From assembly GCA_900660155.1 (NCBI GenBank), contig CABFPE010000203.1, positions 1 through 33,150 of the forward strand: DNA of 33,150 nt. The letters run 5' to 3'. The notes under the pieces were generated by a model. The model did not search any database, was not told the DNA's origin, and saw nothing but the letters and a program-made list of their open reading frames with translations. Within the stretch, counting starts at the first letter, position 1, and each line of letters starts with the position of its first letter. A program made the position numbers and the translations under genes. This document shows, in pieces, positions 21,591 through 31,828 of the stretch. Source of the DNA: Hofstenia miamia. Taxonomy: Eukaryota > Xenacoelomorpha > Acoela > Hofsteniidae.

Positions 21591-22518
21591 TGTAGAGTCA
21601 CTCAGGGACTTTTGTTGATTTTATTCTTTAAAATTTATTCTGTATTTCTACGTCACTATGACGTCAGTATTTATTTTTGATCTCAGGTTGCTATTGCTAA
21701 TTTGATGTCTCCTTGATGGTGCATATTATTGCTTAAATTGAATTTTGCAATGGAAAAGAAATTGATAATGTTAAACTAAGTTGACATCTGATTTGTAAAC
21801 AAAAGCGCAGAATAGTTAAACATTTGTGTATAAAACCTGAGAGAACTGTAGATATAGCTTAATAGATTTTGTCTACTCTCAACTACCATCTTTACTGTTG
21901 TATTTTCTATTTATTTATTATCTTTATGAAACTTATTGCTTAAGATCAGCAATTTGGGAGTGCTTTCACCAGCATGGGGCAACAAGTTGCTTCTGGGGGT
22001 CTGTTGATTACCCAGTCTGAATTGTGGACCCATTAAGTTACTTATATGGTTATGTATAAGGAAATAATAAATCTCTCTTTAATAGTTCAACATGTACATG
22101 CACTTATAAAACCTAACACTGTGATGATACCATGCTGTTGGCTAGCACAAATATCTGGCAATTACAGATTATTTAATAGTGAGCTGAGAGATAACAATGA
22201 AAATGAGAGTTTGTATTTTCTGAAGTGAGATAGAAATTAAAAAGTGAGACAAATAGGGTAGCACCAGTCAATAGGTTAAGCACTTTACTTTTGGATGCTC
22301 TGCTTTGGCTGGAAGCCATAAGAATTGGTCATCTTGGATTTTATCTAAAGTAGTTTTGTTACTTGGATGAATTACCAATGTTCCATCTATAAGTTATGTC
22401 ATAAGTTCTATGTTATTCTGTTTCTCAGAATCATGGCTGAATTGTAAACGCTATTCAAACCTTCTGCAGAGTCAATTAAGTTTCTAGTTAAGTTTCCCTA
22501 GCAGCCCACAATTCTACA
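21591..22518 (+). repeat. G2 5' LTR (928 bp)
   Basis: It begins TGTAGAGTCACTCAGGGAC and ends CCCACAATTCTACA. A TATAAAA box at 21,829-21,835 sits in a block (TATAAAACCTGAGAGAA) also kept in the 3' LTR, and an AATAAA signal lies at 22,066-22,071. This fits a U3-R-U5 arrangement. Compared with the 3' LTR it has far fewer CpGs, with TG or CA at many of the same sites. A 60-codon open frame inside it is not a gene. Confidence 0.93.
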
Positions 22519-22944
22519 TGGCGACCATGACAGGGCGCTGACGTGATAACTGTTTAATCTTGTTGTTTTCTTTCAATGGTTTGGCTGTTAATTGGTTTTC
22601 GTTTTGGTGCGTATCAGCTGGGATAGTTGTTTCCCCTGATCACTGTAAGACTTCATAGAAAGTTCACCTATTGATGTAGTCATTGGCTTCCTCACCCTTG
22701 AAGGATGGTGACGAAGCCTTTAGTGTGTCTTATTTGGCTGATGTCAATTGTTAAATTTCTTGTTTTGTTTTACTTTACTAGTGCTTTAATACGTTGGATT
22801 TATTACCAAATACCGCCGTGTTTGTTTTTCCCAATTTGGTCTGTTAGTTATTGTTACCTCTTTAAGTAGCGTTTTGTCTCTGTGTGTGTGGAAGTGCTCC
22901 CCACTGTCAGTTTTGGAAATTATTGTTTTGCTCTCTAAGTTATA
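22519..22944 (+). other. G2 primer site and leader
   Basis: The sequence begins TGGCGACC directly after the LTR, the expected position of a tRNA primer site. Similarity to the tRNA-Trp complement is partial and weaker than in G1. The rest is a leader of about 400 bp without coding potential, leading to the gag start near 22,945. Confidence 0.7.
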
Positions 22945-24710
22945 ATGGATTCTAGTCGTACTGTTACTTACTCTCCTACTTTTGGGACTTCTCCAATTCA
23001 GAGCATCCCCTGTGCAAGCGTTGGTAACCAGGACGTTACCCCTTGTACCATTGGATCATTACTTAATTTTTCCCAACCTTCTTCTCCCACTCTGATCACA
23101 CAAAGGATGGATCAGAATGCCACTACCATCCCGTACAGTGATGCAAGTGCAATGAGCCCATCATATCATCAAAATATGCGACGTGTTTTAAACTCTCAGA
23201 ATGCTCCTCCAATTCCCCTTCGTCCTCGCAGTTATGTTAGTGGTAATGATCAGTCAACGCCCCAGCTTGATGTGCACCTCGCAGAAATTGATCATTTGAA
23301 GGAGGCGTTATCACAACAGGTAGCTCTGAGGATGGAAAGCAAACGCCAAGTGGAGTCTCTCCAGGCTGAAATCAACACCCAACATGTGGCTTACCAGTGA
23401 ATGGAACAACAAATGCTGGAGTCAACAATTGCCCTGGAATTGCAAATTCATGAATTGAAGGGTGCTGTCAACAACTCGCATCACCAAGAGGAGGCGTCAT
23501 CTAATAGAAATGATGAATATGTTACCCATGCTGTATTTAATGAAGCATTGGATGAATTAGCTGAGAGGATCATCAGTCAAGTGGTTCAGTTAGTGGGCGC
23601 AAGCCACCCCCCTCCAGCTGCTCCTCTGTTTGGAGGATCCTCTTCTGTACCTTGTTCCACTAGTCCTTCCAGTAGTCAACCTATGTTCGCGCAGTCTGCT
23701 ATTACGCAAGTATCTATGTTAACCACCGGAGCCACCCCTCAAACAGGGTATGTACAGTCATTGCCTGACCCAGTAAGCACTGTGGTAGTTCCCACGTTTA
23801 AGGAACATGTGAGTGATACTAGTCCACTTCCTGGAAAAGCCGGCATGAAAGATCAGCCGAGATACCGAGATTCTATTCTTCCTCTCAAGTCCAATGGACA
23901 GCTACAACTATATAGCAAACATTCTGTTCTTCCCAAATTCACCGGGCAAATTGACGCTGTGTCACAGTCTTTCAACGAATGGTTTTTCTTGTTCAAGCTA
24001 ACAATGAAACAACATAAAAATTCACAAGAGTCAGCAGTCTCGCAGTTCCCCTTATATCTTAGTGGATTGGCATACAATCAATACATGATGCTTGATCATA
24101 ACATCAAAACTGACTACCAGCTGTTGGTTGGCTTCTTTGAGGATCATTACCGAGCACCGCACATTAAACATCAGTATAAGACGTTATTATGTGACATGTC
24201 CTTCAAATTTGGTGACGACATTCGGAATTATATAACACAGGTCGAATGCTTGTTTTGATTGAGTAGCCTCTCCAGAGAGTATTCGCAACATGATCTATTT
24301 TCTTACATCTGCCGAGGTTTTCCTTCATCGATCAGAAATCATTTGGAAGTTCGATGCGACCCCGAGGATAGCCTCCACGAGATCATCAGAAAGGCCATCA
24401 GTGTAGTTTACATGCTCCAGAATTCTCAAAGAATCAACAATGATATAACTAGTTTGTCAGGTGTGTCCAGTACAAAGAACTTCGAACCAAGGAGGCCTGC
24501 AGTTACCAAGAAAGTATTTGATTTATCCTCAGTAAGATGCTTCACTTGCGGGGAAAAAGGACATCTTAAATCCCAGTGCAAGGCTAAAGTGCAGCTTATC
24601 GCAGACGGAGAAGGATTCATTATTGAAGAGCAGCCAACTACTGAGTCTTTGTGTGTTGACAACCTTGTTGACTTGGAACCTGACCACCCAACTACATCTC
24701 AGGATTTAAA
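22945..24710 (+). pseudogene. G2 gag region, fossil
   Basis: It starts MDSSRTVTYSPTFGTSPIQS. Next come a Ser/Pro/Thr-rich N-terminal part, a likely coiled coil near 23,270-23,480 (EIDHLKEALSQQVALRMESK) and a capsid-like region near 23,920-24,450 ('LPKFTGQIDAVSQSFNEWFF', 'LAYNQYMMLDHNIKTDYQLL', 'FGDDIRNYITQVECLF'). A CCHC zinc knuckle, CFTCGEKGHLKSQC, lies at about 24,539-24,580. Gag would assemble particles and package element RNA. The capsid-like part is the best-preserved match to G1. Gag and pol occupy different frames, as is usual in the family. Broken. Confidence 0.92.
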
Positions 24711-24759
24711 TTAATTGGAGCGCCGCCTCCCATAAAACGTGCACAAAACATATTAGTAA

Positions 24760-25560
24760 TCACCCAGTTGATAAGGAAGAATCTAATACCCGTCGAGATG
24801 AATGGCAATATCTTTAATGCCACTGTGGATACTGGAGCTGCGGCTTCTATAATCAGTGATGAGTGCTGTAGGGAGTTATGTTTAAATCGAGACTCTTTGG
24901 ATCCCTCCAGTGCGAAACTCATCAACGCTTCGGGAAACCCTCTTTCTCTGAAAGGGAAGTTAAGGGATGCTTTGATAAAAATTCACGCTGAGCCATTTGA
25001 AGTGGACCTTTTGGTAATCAACACGTCAAATCATCGCCTCCCATATGACCTCATTCTGGGAAATGATTTCCTGGAGAGAAACTCTTGTGTGATCGATTTC
25101 AAAAATAACACAATTGCTATTAAAGACCAGGAAGCTACTCAATTGGCTACTATTCCTGAGAGAGAAGTCATCTTTAATTTGGAAGAACCCATATCAATCG
25201 AACCCAAGCATTGGACTCGAGTCGCCATATCCTCTGAGGATGGTATTAATGGGGACATAATGATTTCGGGACAGAGAGGCAAGTATGTGCGTGGAATCTC
25301 TTTTTCGCCAGACTTATGTAGAGTGACAAAAGGAAAAACACATGTTACTGTTCTAAATGGAGCAAATTCTCCCGTCAAGATTGGAGTTTCTCAATTGCAG
25401 TTAGTAGGAGTGCCAGTCAAAGTTGAAAACATCCCTGTCACCTGTCTACCAATATGTACTGCAGTTCATGATTTGGGAGAGCCTGTAAATCCGATTAAAG
25501 TACCTGCAGTTACTGATAACTCCCATCCTCATCTCAATCAGAGAGAGTGAAAGTCGTTAG
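24760..25560 (+). pseudogene. G2 protease and linker, fossil
   Basis: Retropepsin-like aspartic protease: 'ATVDTGAAASIISDECC' near 24,821-24,871 with the catalytic DTG, and 'LPYDLILGNDFLERNSCVID' near 25,040-25,100, the second conserved block (I/L-LG-x-D-F/W-L). The linker downstream contains 'GISFSPDLCRVTKGKTHVTV', shared with G1. The protease would mature the polyprotein. The pol region is broken as a whole. Confidence 0.92.
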
Positions 25561-25569
25561 TCTCCTTAC

Positions 25570-26345
25570 TTCATAGTAAACACGACGTGTTTAATTACGG
25601 AACAATTAGCATAGGCCAAGCAGTAGGCAAAGAACACGCGATTGAATTGAAGAACAATAGACCTATCAGGCTACCAGTGCGCCGTGTTCCCGAAAATTTA
25701 AAGCCAGAGTATGAAAAGATCCTCAGTGATTTAATTGAAAGTGGCATCATACAGGGAAGCAACAGCCCCTACACTGCTCCTACCGTGTTCATCCGACAAG
25801 GCGAGAAGTATCAGCTGTGCATCGACTTCAGAAAGCTTAATGACATAACAATTAAGGATGCGTATCCATTACTGAGGATCGAAGACCTCCTCTATGACGC
25901 CAGCAAATATAAATTCTTTTCATGCCTCGATTTGTGCAAAGCTTACTGGCAGGTACTGATGCGCCCTTCCAACATCCCTAAAACAGCCTTCATCACCCCT
26001 TACGGGTTGTACGAGTGGAAGTATATGGCCTTCGGCCTATGTAATGCGCCAGCTACCTTCCAGCACTATGTGACTAAGGTTCTCAAAGATGATGCTAACC
26101 TCCTCAAACCAGGCTAATCAGCCTACATAGATGATATCTTGGTTGCTAGTAATACTTTCAAGGAACATCTAATTAAACTCAGTTGTACATTAGATCTATT
26201 GCAGAAGGCAGGATTGAAAATCAACAGAACAAAATGCTCATTAGCCCAGATGAAGGTAATTTTTCTTGGCCGAGTCATTGAACCAGGCAAGATCTCTATA
26301 AAGAACAATGCTAAAGATTTCTTGGAAAAGATGGAAATGCCATAA
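25570..26345 (+). pseudogene. G2 reverse transcriptase region, fossil
   Basis: Ty3/Gypsy reverse transcriptase motifs appear in order: 'RRVPENLKPEYEKILSDLIE', 'GIIQGSNSPYTAPTVFIRQG', 'YQLCIDFRKLNDITIKDAYP', 'FFSCLDLCKAYWQVLM', 'TPYGLYEWKYMAFGLCNAPA' with 'TFQHYV', the YIDDIL catalytic box near 26,127, and FLGRVIEPGKI. This covers fingers, palm and thumb. The enzyme copies element RNA into DNA in the particle. Close relative of the G1 copy. Broken. Confidence 0.95.
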
Positions 26346-26354
26346 AGCCACCGA

Positions 26355-26960
26355 GACGTGCAGAGATTGATGGGTTTCCTTAATTACTATGGAATGTTTA
26401 TCCCAGAACTTGCCGAGAAAACGAAAACTATCTCGAATTTATTAAAAAAGTCTGTAGATTTCAAGTGGATGTGGCAGGAGCAAGAGGCTCTTGACGGCAT
26501 CAAGAATGAGCTCAAAAAGATACCATCCTTGAATACTCCTGACTACTCTAAGGATTTTATAGTTGATTGTGATGCAAGTACTGTTGCTATTAGTGGGATA
26601 TTGAGCCAAGACATCAATGGAGTCGAGAGTCCTGTTCAGTATTTTAGTCGAAAACTTAGGGCTTCAGAGAGAAACTATGGCGTGACTAAGTGCGAGATGC
26701 TTGCTTTAGTCGAATCACTGAAGAAATTTCGCTACTTCATACTTGGCTGTAAGTTCACCATGAGAACCAACAACAGCACTCTCGCCTGGCTGAAAAAATT
26801 TAGCGGCGACAAATCGAACATAGTTGCCCACTGGATAGAGTACTTAAATGATTTTTCATTCACGATCAAACATCGCCCGGGCAGACTCCACCTGAACGCC
26901 GACTATTGGACTGCATTGCCGAGTTATGAGCGAGATCTCAAGAAACCAAATGGGGAGAAG
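26355..26960 (+). pseudogene. G2 RNase H region and connection, fossil
   Basis: After the connection ('LMGFLNYYGMFIPELAEKTK') the RNase H fold starts at 'DYSKDFIVDCDASTVAISGI', near 26,540-26,600. It continues with 'YFSRKLRASERNYGVTKCEM' (catalytic Glu block), 'LVESLKKFRYFILGCKFTM' and 'IKHRPGRLHLNADYWT'. This is the standard Ty3/Gypsy sequence of motifs. It removes RNA from the RNA/DNA hybrid. Part of a broken pol. Confidence 0.93.
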
Positions 26961-26964
26961 GTTC

Positions 26965-28600
26965 CTTTTTCATTCATCCCCCACACTGAGTATCAACTGA
27001 TACCCAAGATCAATGCAGATAGAAACGGAAAACCCATCCTTGCCATCCTTATGAAAGAGGAAATTTCTGAAGAGGAAATAGTTCGCTATCAACACTGTGA
27101 CTGGATATTGGACCAAATAATGAAAAGGATGAAGGATCCGTACTTCCCCACGTCTCTGGAAGTGAATCGTTATTTCAATCATTACAACTGGCACTTAAAC
27201 GATAATGGTTTATTGTACACTAAGAGCAAACACAACAATCGACTTGCTATTCCTGAGTATTTTAAAAGGGATCTCGTACATAGAGTCCATGAGAGAGGTC
27301 ACCTGGGCATCCTCCAGACTGAGAAAACCTTTAACTCCAGATACGTCACCACTGGAATACGAGCTACCATAACAGATGTCATTGATAAATGCGAAAAGTG
27401 CTTACTCAACAACATCAATCACTTTCCTCAACAAAGAGCTGAGTTGGAATCATGGTCTGCAGAAAGCCCTAATGAGTTAGTGCATGTTGATCTCAAACAA
27501 TTATCAAAAGACGACGAGGGTTTTCAGTATCTACTCGTGATGGTAGACCACTTTACCAAATTCGCCCGCATAATTCCTTTAAGTAGCACCACTGCAGAAA
27601 AAGTTGCCAACAAAATAATTAAAGAATGGATCTTAAAATATGGACCCATGCGAAAATTAGTTTCTGATAGAGGTCCTCAGTTCGAAAGTAATCTTTTACG
27701 CGCTCTAATGAAAGAACTAGAAGTGGTCCATGAACTGACCACCACTTACCATCATCAAGTGAATGGATTGGTGGAACGGTTAAACCAAACCCTTATAAAA
27801 TTGATTTGGGTAGCGTTATCCTGAGCTGCAGGAAAGCAATGGAGGCGAATTATAGAATGCGTTGAGTACTTTTACAACACATCAGTTCACACAACCACTG
27901 GCGTGAGCCCCTTCAAAGCCATGTTCAGTCGAGAGGCTGCTATGTCCTTGGCAATGATGTTCCCAAAGTATGCTGACAACAGTGTGGAAAGCTATGTGAA
28001 TAGACTAATTAACAATATGCAACAAATTCACTTGACAATCTGTCATAATATGAATCAGTCTAGTATAAGACAAAAGAAAACCTTTAATAAAAAGATGTAC
28101 AGTGAGCCGCATAAACGCGGCGACAGAGTCTTTGCTTATCTACCCCACATTACAACGGATAGTAATCAAGTACATAAACTCGCAAATGATTGGCAAGGCC
28201 CCTTTACAATAAAAAAAGTGCTTGATCATAACACCTATACTTTAAACAATGGTAAAATGGTACATTTTCAAAGGCTCAAACGAGCTATAAATGATATAGA
28301 GCATGTGATAATAGACGATAATAATGAATTCACGTTAGTAGACAACGGTGTAGATGTATATGAAAAATATGATAATTTAACTGGTTTTTCAGAGGATGAA
28401 TTTTCCGACACCGAGTACAATTGTGATAATATTAATTCTGATACCTTAGAAACACGTATGCTTCTCCAGAGAAGGGCGAGAACTACTCACGCTTATGATC
28501 CCAATATTTGGGATTTAAATCTTATAACTCCATTTAGGAATGAACAAGCTAAATCAAAAACGAGAGTTGCCAGCTCCATCATCCTGCCGCTGAGTGAGAA
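26965..28600 (+). pseudogene. G2 integrase region with GPF/Y module, fossil
   Basis: The HHCC zinc-binding part lies near 27,270-27,410 ('HRVHERGHLGILQTEKTF', 'CEKCLLNN'). The catalytic core shows 'ELVHVDLKQLSKDDEGFQYL' (D), 'LVSDRGPQFESNLLRAL' (D) and 'HHQVNGLVERLNQTLIKL' (E). The C-terminal GPF/Y module is 'WQGPFTIKKVLDHNTYTLNN' near 28,190-28,250, followed by an acidic tail rich in Asp, Asn and Glu. No chromodomain is recognisable. Integrase would join the cDNA ends to host DNA. A shorter relative of its C-terminal end survives at 1,320-2,055. Broken. Confidence 0.93.
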
Positions 28601-31600
28601 GAAGGATGGAAGATAGCAGACTTAGTCGAGACGCCTCATCTAGGCGCGAGAGACACGTATCTCCGCTTGCTGAGGCACGCGCAAGGAAAAGAGGACGTCA
28701 GGATGGTGCATCTCCGCTTGCTGAGGCACGCGCAAGGAAAAGAGGACGTCAGGATGGTGCCGAGCAGAGTCTGATTCCATGTGCATGAGAGGAGCTGGCT
28801 ACACCTACCTTACAAACTGATAATTCTAGAGTACCTTTTATTGCTTTACAACTTGTAAATACCCCCCAAAAGAGCGAGTTGATAGCCCCCTTGACCTCTT
28901 CCACTGCAACTTCTAATTTGAGATCTCAGAAGACAGAAGAAAGAAGAAGAAGAATCTCAAGAGTTGGTGATGAAACCCTTCACCCTTACTATATTGCCAC
29001 CAGGAAAGCTACAACCATTATCCGCGATAACATATCTGAGGAGACAAAAGATCAGATTCAATGCACCTACAAAGGACGTGACATGAATTGCTCTATCGAT
29101 GTCATTCCATTTGTCATAGATGCCTCCTGTCACCTGAAAATTAATACCATAATTGGCTATGACTCCAGAATGATGGAAAGTTTGAGTCGTCTGTATTGGC
29201 GCAGCACTGCACACACCTTTTTCGATGATGACTTTAATATTTATACCTTGTGTCAGTTTTTAAATAGTGGTAAAATGATCGACAGCTTTGAGTGCGTCAA
29301 CATCGATTTTCAAAATCTCCTGTTTATCTATTTTCTACGAATAACTGAGATACATACAGAGGATATCATGGAGCAGATCTAGATTGCTTACTGCATCGCT
29401 AAAGTTGAGGGCATACGTCTTATAATGATAGTCCGCAGTGAGTACGAGACTAACATACCAGAACCAATAGAGAACTTGCATTTTCACATGGAAAATTTTC
29501 TGATACTGTCCAAAGAAGACTACACTCTGATATCATCGCATTCAACGAGTCACCTCCCCATCACTAGGCTCATTTATACGGATCTACTTTTGTGCCAGCA
29601 AGTACATCCGTTTGGCTGTTAATCAGAAATTGATCATTGATGTTCTGCTACAATCACAAACCTTGGAAGTGACGGACCCCAACACTCCATTGCTAGTAAC
29701 AATAACCGACATGAGAGTAAGCTTCATGTTAACTCAAAGTAACCAGCTATTATGTGAGATTCAAACCATATGGTCTGACCTGAAGGCAGACTTTAACCCT
29801 GAGTCTGATTGGCCCCGCCTTGATATATCCAGTCCATCACAAAATTACCACTCTTCAGTGGAAAGAACTCTTCAAGACATCAAAGCCTCCTACAATACAC
29901 AAGATAAAAAGTATTTTAAGGAATGCCTCTTTGCAGAGAAAAATTTACCAGACATATATGCCAGATGAGCTATTTGGATTCTTGCCATATACCTCACAAA
30001 GGAGCCTCACTTACAGATACCTATGTCACATGAAAAGAGGTGGTCCCTCACAAAGACAACAATTCACGAGTTAGCTGTTTGCCCACTGTCATAGAAGGTG
30101 AAGAATTGGCTACTTTACAAGTGTAATCCTCCCTCCTCTCCTGGAAAAACAAAACAGCCTATGGACAAGTTTGAAAAATATTATGCCCGACTGGTATGTG
30201 CGAGCAGTGTTGCAGGCAAGATGTCGATCATGTTAACTAGCAATTGACTTGGAATTTGTCCGTCAGACATAAATATTTTTTCTGACACAGTTAAAAAATA
30301 CATGTGGGGCACAACCACCGAAACTAAATTCGCTATCTTTCACTCAGATAATGCTCCTCTGAGCACTAGAAGATTTGTAGAGCGACTGCCAGGATCAATG
30401 CACAAATTCCTTGATCAAGTCATCAAGTATGACATCCACGGTAAAAACGAAGCCTTGTTCAGCATGCAGCAAATGAAGTATCCCGAATGAGGGTATGGCC
30501 AATTCATTGAGTCAGCCAGGGACGTCAATAAAGAAGGTAAAATTATTTTTTCGAGAGGAGGAATTATTGGCATCATTGGCAGTACAAATGTCTCCCCACA
30601 TCTGGAACACCCCTAGTGAATTTCTCAATGACCTTACTGTACAGCAGAGAGTTTTAGTTGACAGCTGCAACAAAGATGTCCTTTCATTTATGAAATGGTG
30701 CCTCACAGAGATGTTCACCAAGGAGGAGTTAGTCATTCTACAATCCCCAGGGCAACACGTTGCTCTGGACATAGAATGTACCACTTCCCGCATACGAATC
30801 TCCACTCAACAGATCGAACACCTACGACAAAAAGGACACTGAGGAAAGTTCTGGGATACTATCAAGGATGTCCGCATCAATTATCTGGTAACAATTGGGA
30901 CCACCACTCTAGCCTCCCCTGCAAAGTTCAGTGAGATGGAAAAGAAGATAAAAACTTCAAACCTTTTGCATATCCCTCCGCCTATGATTGAAACCCCATT
31001 GATCCAGCCCAAATGGAAAGTAAGAAAGCCAAAGAAGAAGGTTGCTGCTCATTTATCCGATCAAGGCCAGCAGAACAGGTGAGTACAAAGTTGTAAGAGA
31101 AAAACTCATAGCAGGGGGAAATCCCGAATGTGTATTCATTGACAGCAAACTCACCATAACAGATATTTTTATGTGTGGATTACCAATCCATATGCAATTG
31201 CAAGCGCTCCAGGAAAAACTCACCACACTACAGCCTCGTGTGCTTATTCTCTTCCAAGCAGCTGGCAATTTGATGTGGGTGAACAATGTTGAAACCGTTG
31301 CTCAGTACTACAATGTTACAAAGAGGATAGAGATCATTACAATGATAAGAGCTAATGTGTCTGACCTAGAGCAGATGACACTTAGTCAAGTCCAAGAATA
31401 CTGCTCACTGTTTATCGATCATGCAACTACTATGGGGTCCCTGAGACAGGTATTTATACATTTCTACCCAGAGATTAGTGCAGAAGACGCCCATACGTCC
31501 AACACCAACGCATGATGACGTTAATGATTGCCCTCAAGGGTCTTTGGCTTTATGAACGGTTTTACAAAACATTTACGAGGCAGTTGAATAACCTTAGGAG

Positions 31601-31810
31601 GAATTGTCCCGTCAGTAACTGGATGCCAACTATCAAATTTCTGCGACTTAAGGAGGAAGTAGTAACTCAACGAGAAGTACTCATACAGATCACATGAGAG
31701 GAACACTAAGCTGAAGTCTAAACCTGGGATGGTGATCTAGTGATGAAGATGATAGTGGCCACCCAAAACATCGTGTCTGGGCCAGCCCTTCAACTGCTAT
31801 CTGAAAATTA
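28600..31810 (+). pseudogene. G2 post-integrase coding region (third region), fossil of unknown function
   Basis: About 3.2 kb between integrase and the polypurine stretch, where other Ty3/Gypsy elements have either an envelope or nothing. Visible parts: a basic tandem-repeat linker (28,659-28,760); a region near 28,960-29,380 with 'RVGDETLHPYYIATRKATTI' and 'SFECVNIDFQNLLFIYFLRI'; a middle region with 'LLVTITDMRVSFMLTQSNQL'; a region near 30,500-30,840; and an alpha/beta-looking stretch near 31,080-31,480 with 'LQPRVLILFQAAGNLMWVNN'. G1 has counterparts in the same order. I see no clear signal peptide, fusion peptide, membrane anchor or cysteine pattern of an envelope. Function unknown. Broken. 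Confidence 0.8.
28659..28760 (+). repeat. 51-bp tandem repeat, two identical units, coding a basic 17-residue unit
   Basis: Units at 28,659-28,709 and 28,710-28,760 are identical. Each encodes SPLAEARARKRGRQDGA, a strongly basic segment (KRGR, RARK) resembling a nuclear-localisation or RNA-binding patch. It sits at the start of the third coding region, right after the integrase tail. Perfect identity points to a late duplication. Confidence 0.93.
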
Positions 31811-31828
31811 ATTTGAGCAATGGGGGTG

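Noticed and set aside
22046-22228. Open frames inside the G2 LTRs (also 32,286-32,468) as genes
   Set aside because: They lie in the same position of both LTRs and overlap the poly(A) region; shared ancestry of the LTRs explains them.
31080-31480. Firm assignment as an SGNH/GDSL hydrolase
   Set aside because: Only the strand-and-turn pattern is suggestive. The catalytic Ser, Asp and His are not identifiable by eye, so it is kept as a hypothesis only.
28600-31810. The third region as a retroviral envelope
   Set aside because: I see no convincing signal peptide, fusion peptide, C-terminal membrane anchor, furin-type site or paired cysteine pattern, and the length is well beyond usual errantivirus envelopes. 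Position alone is not enough.
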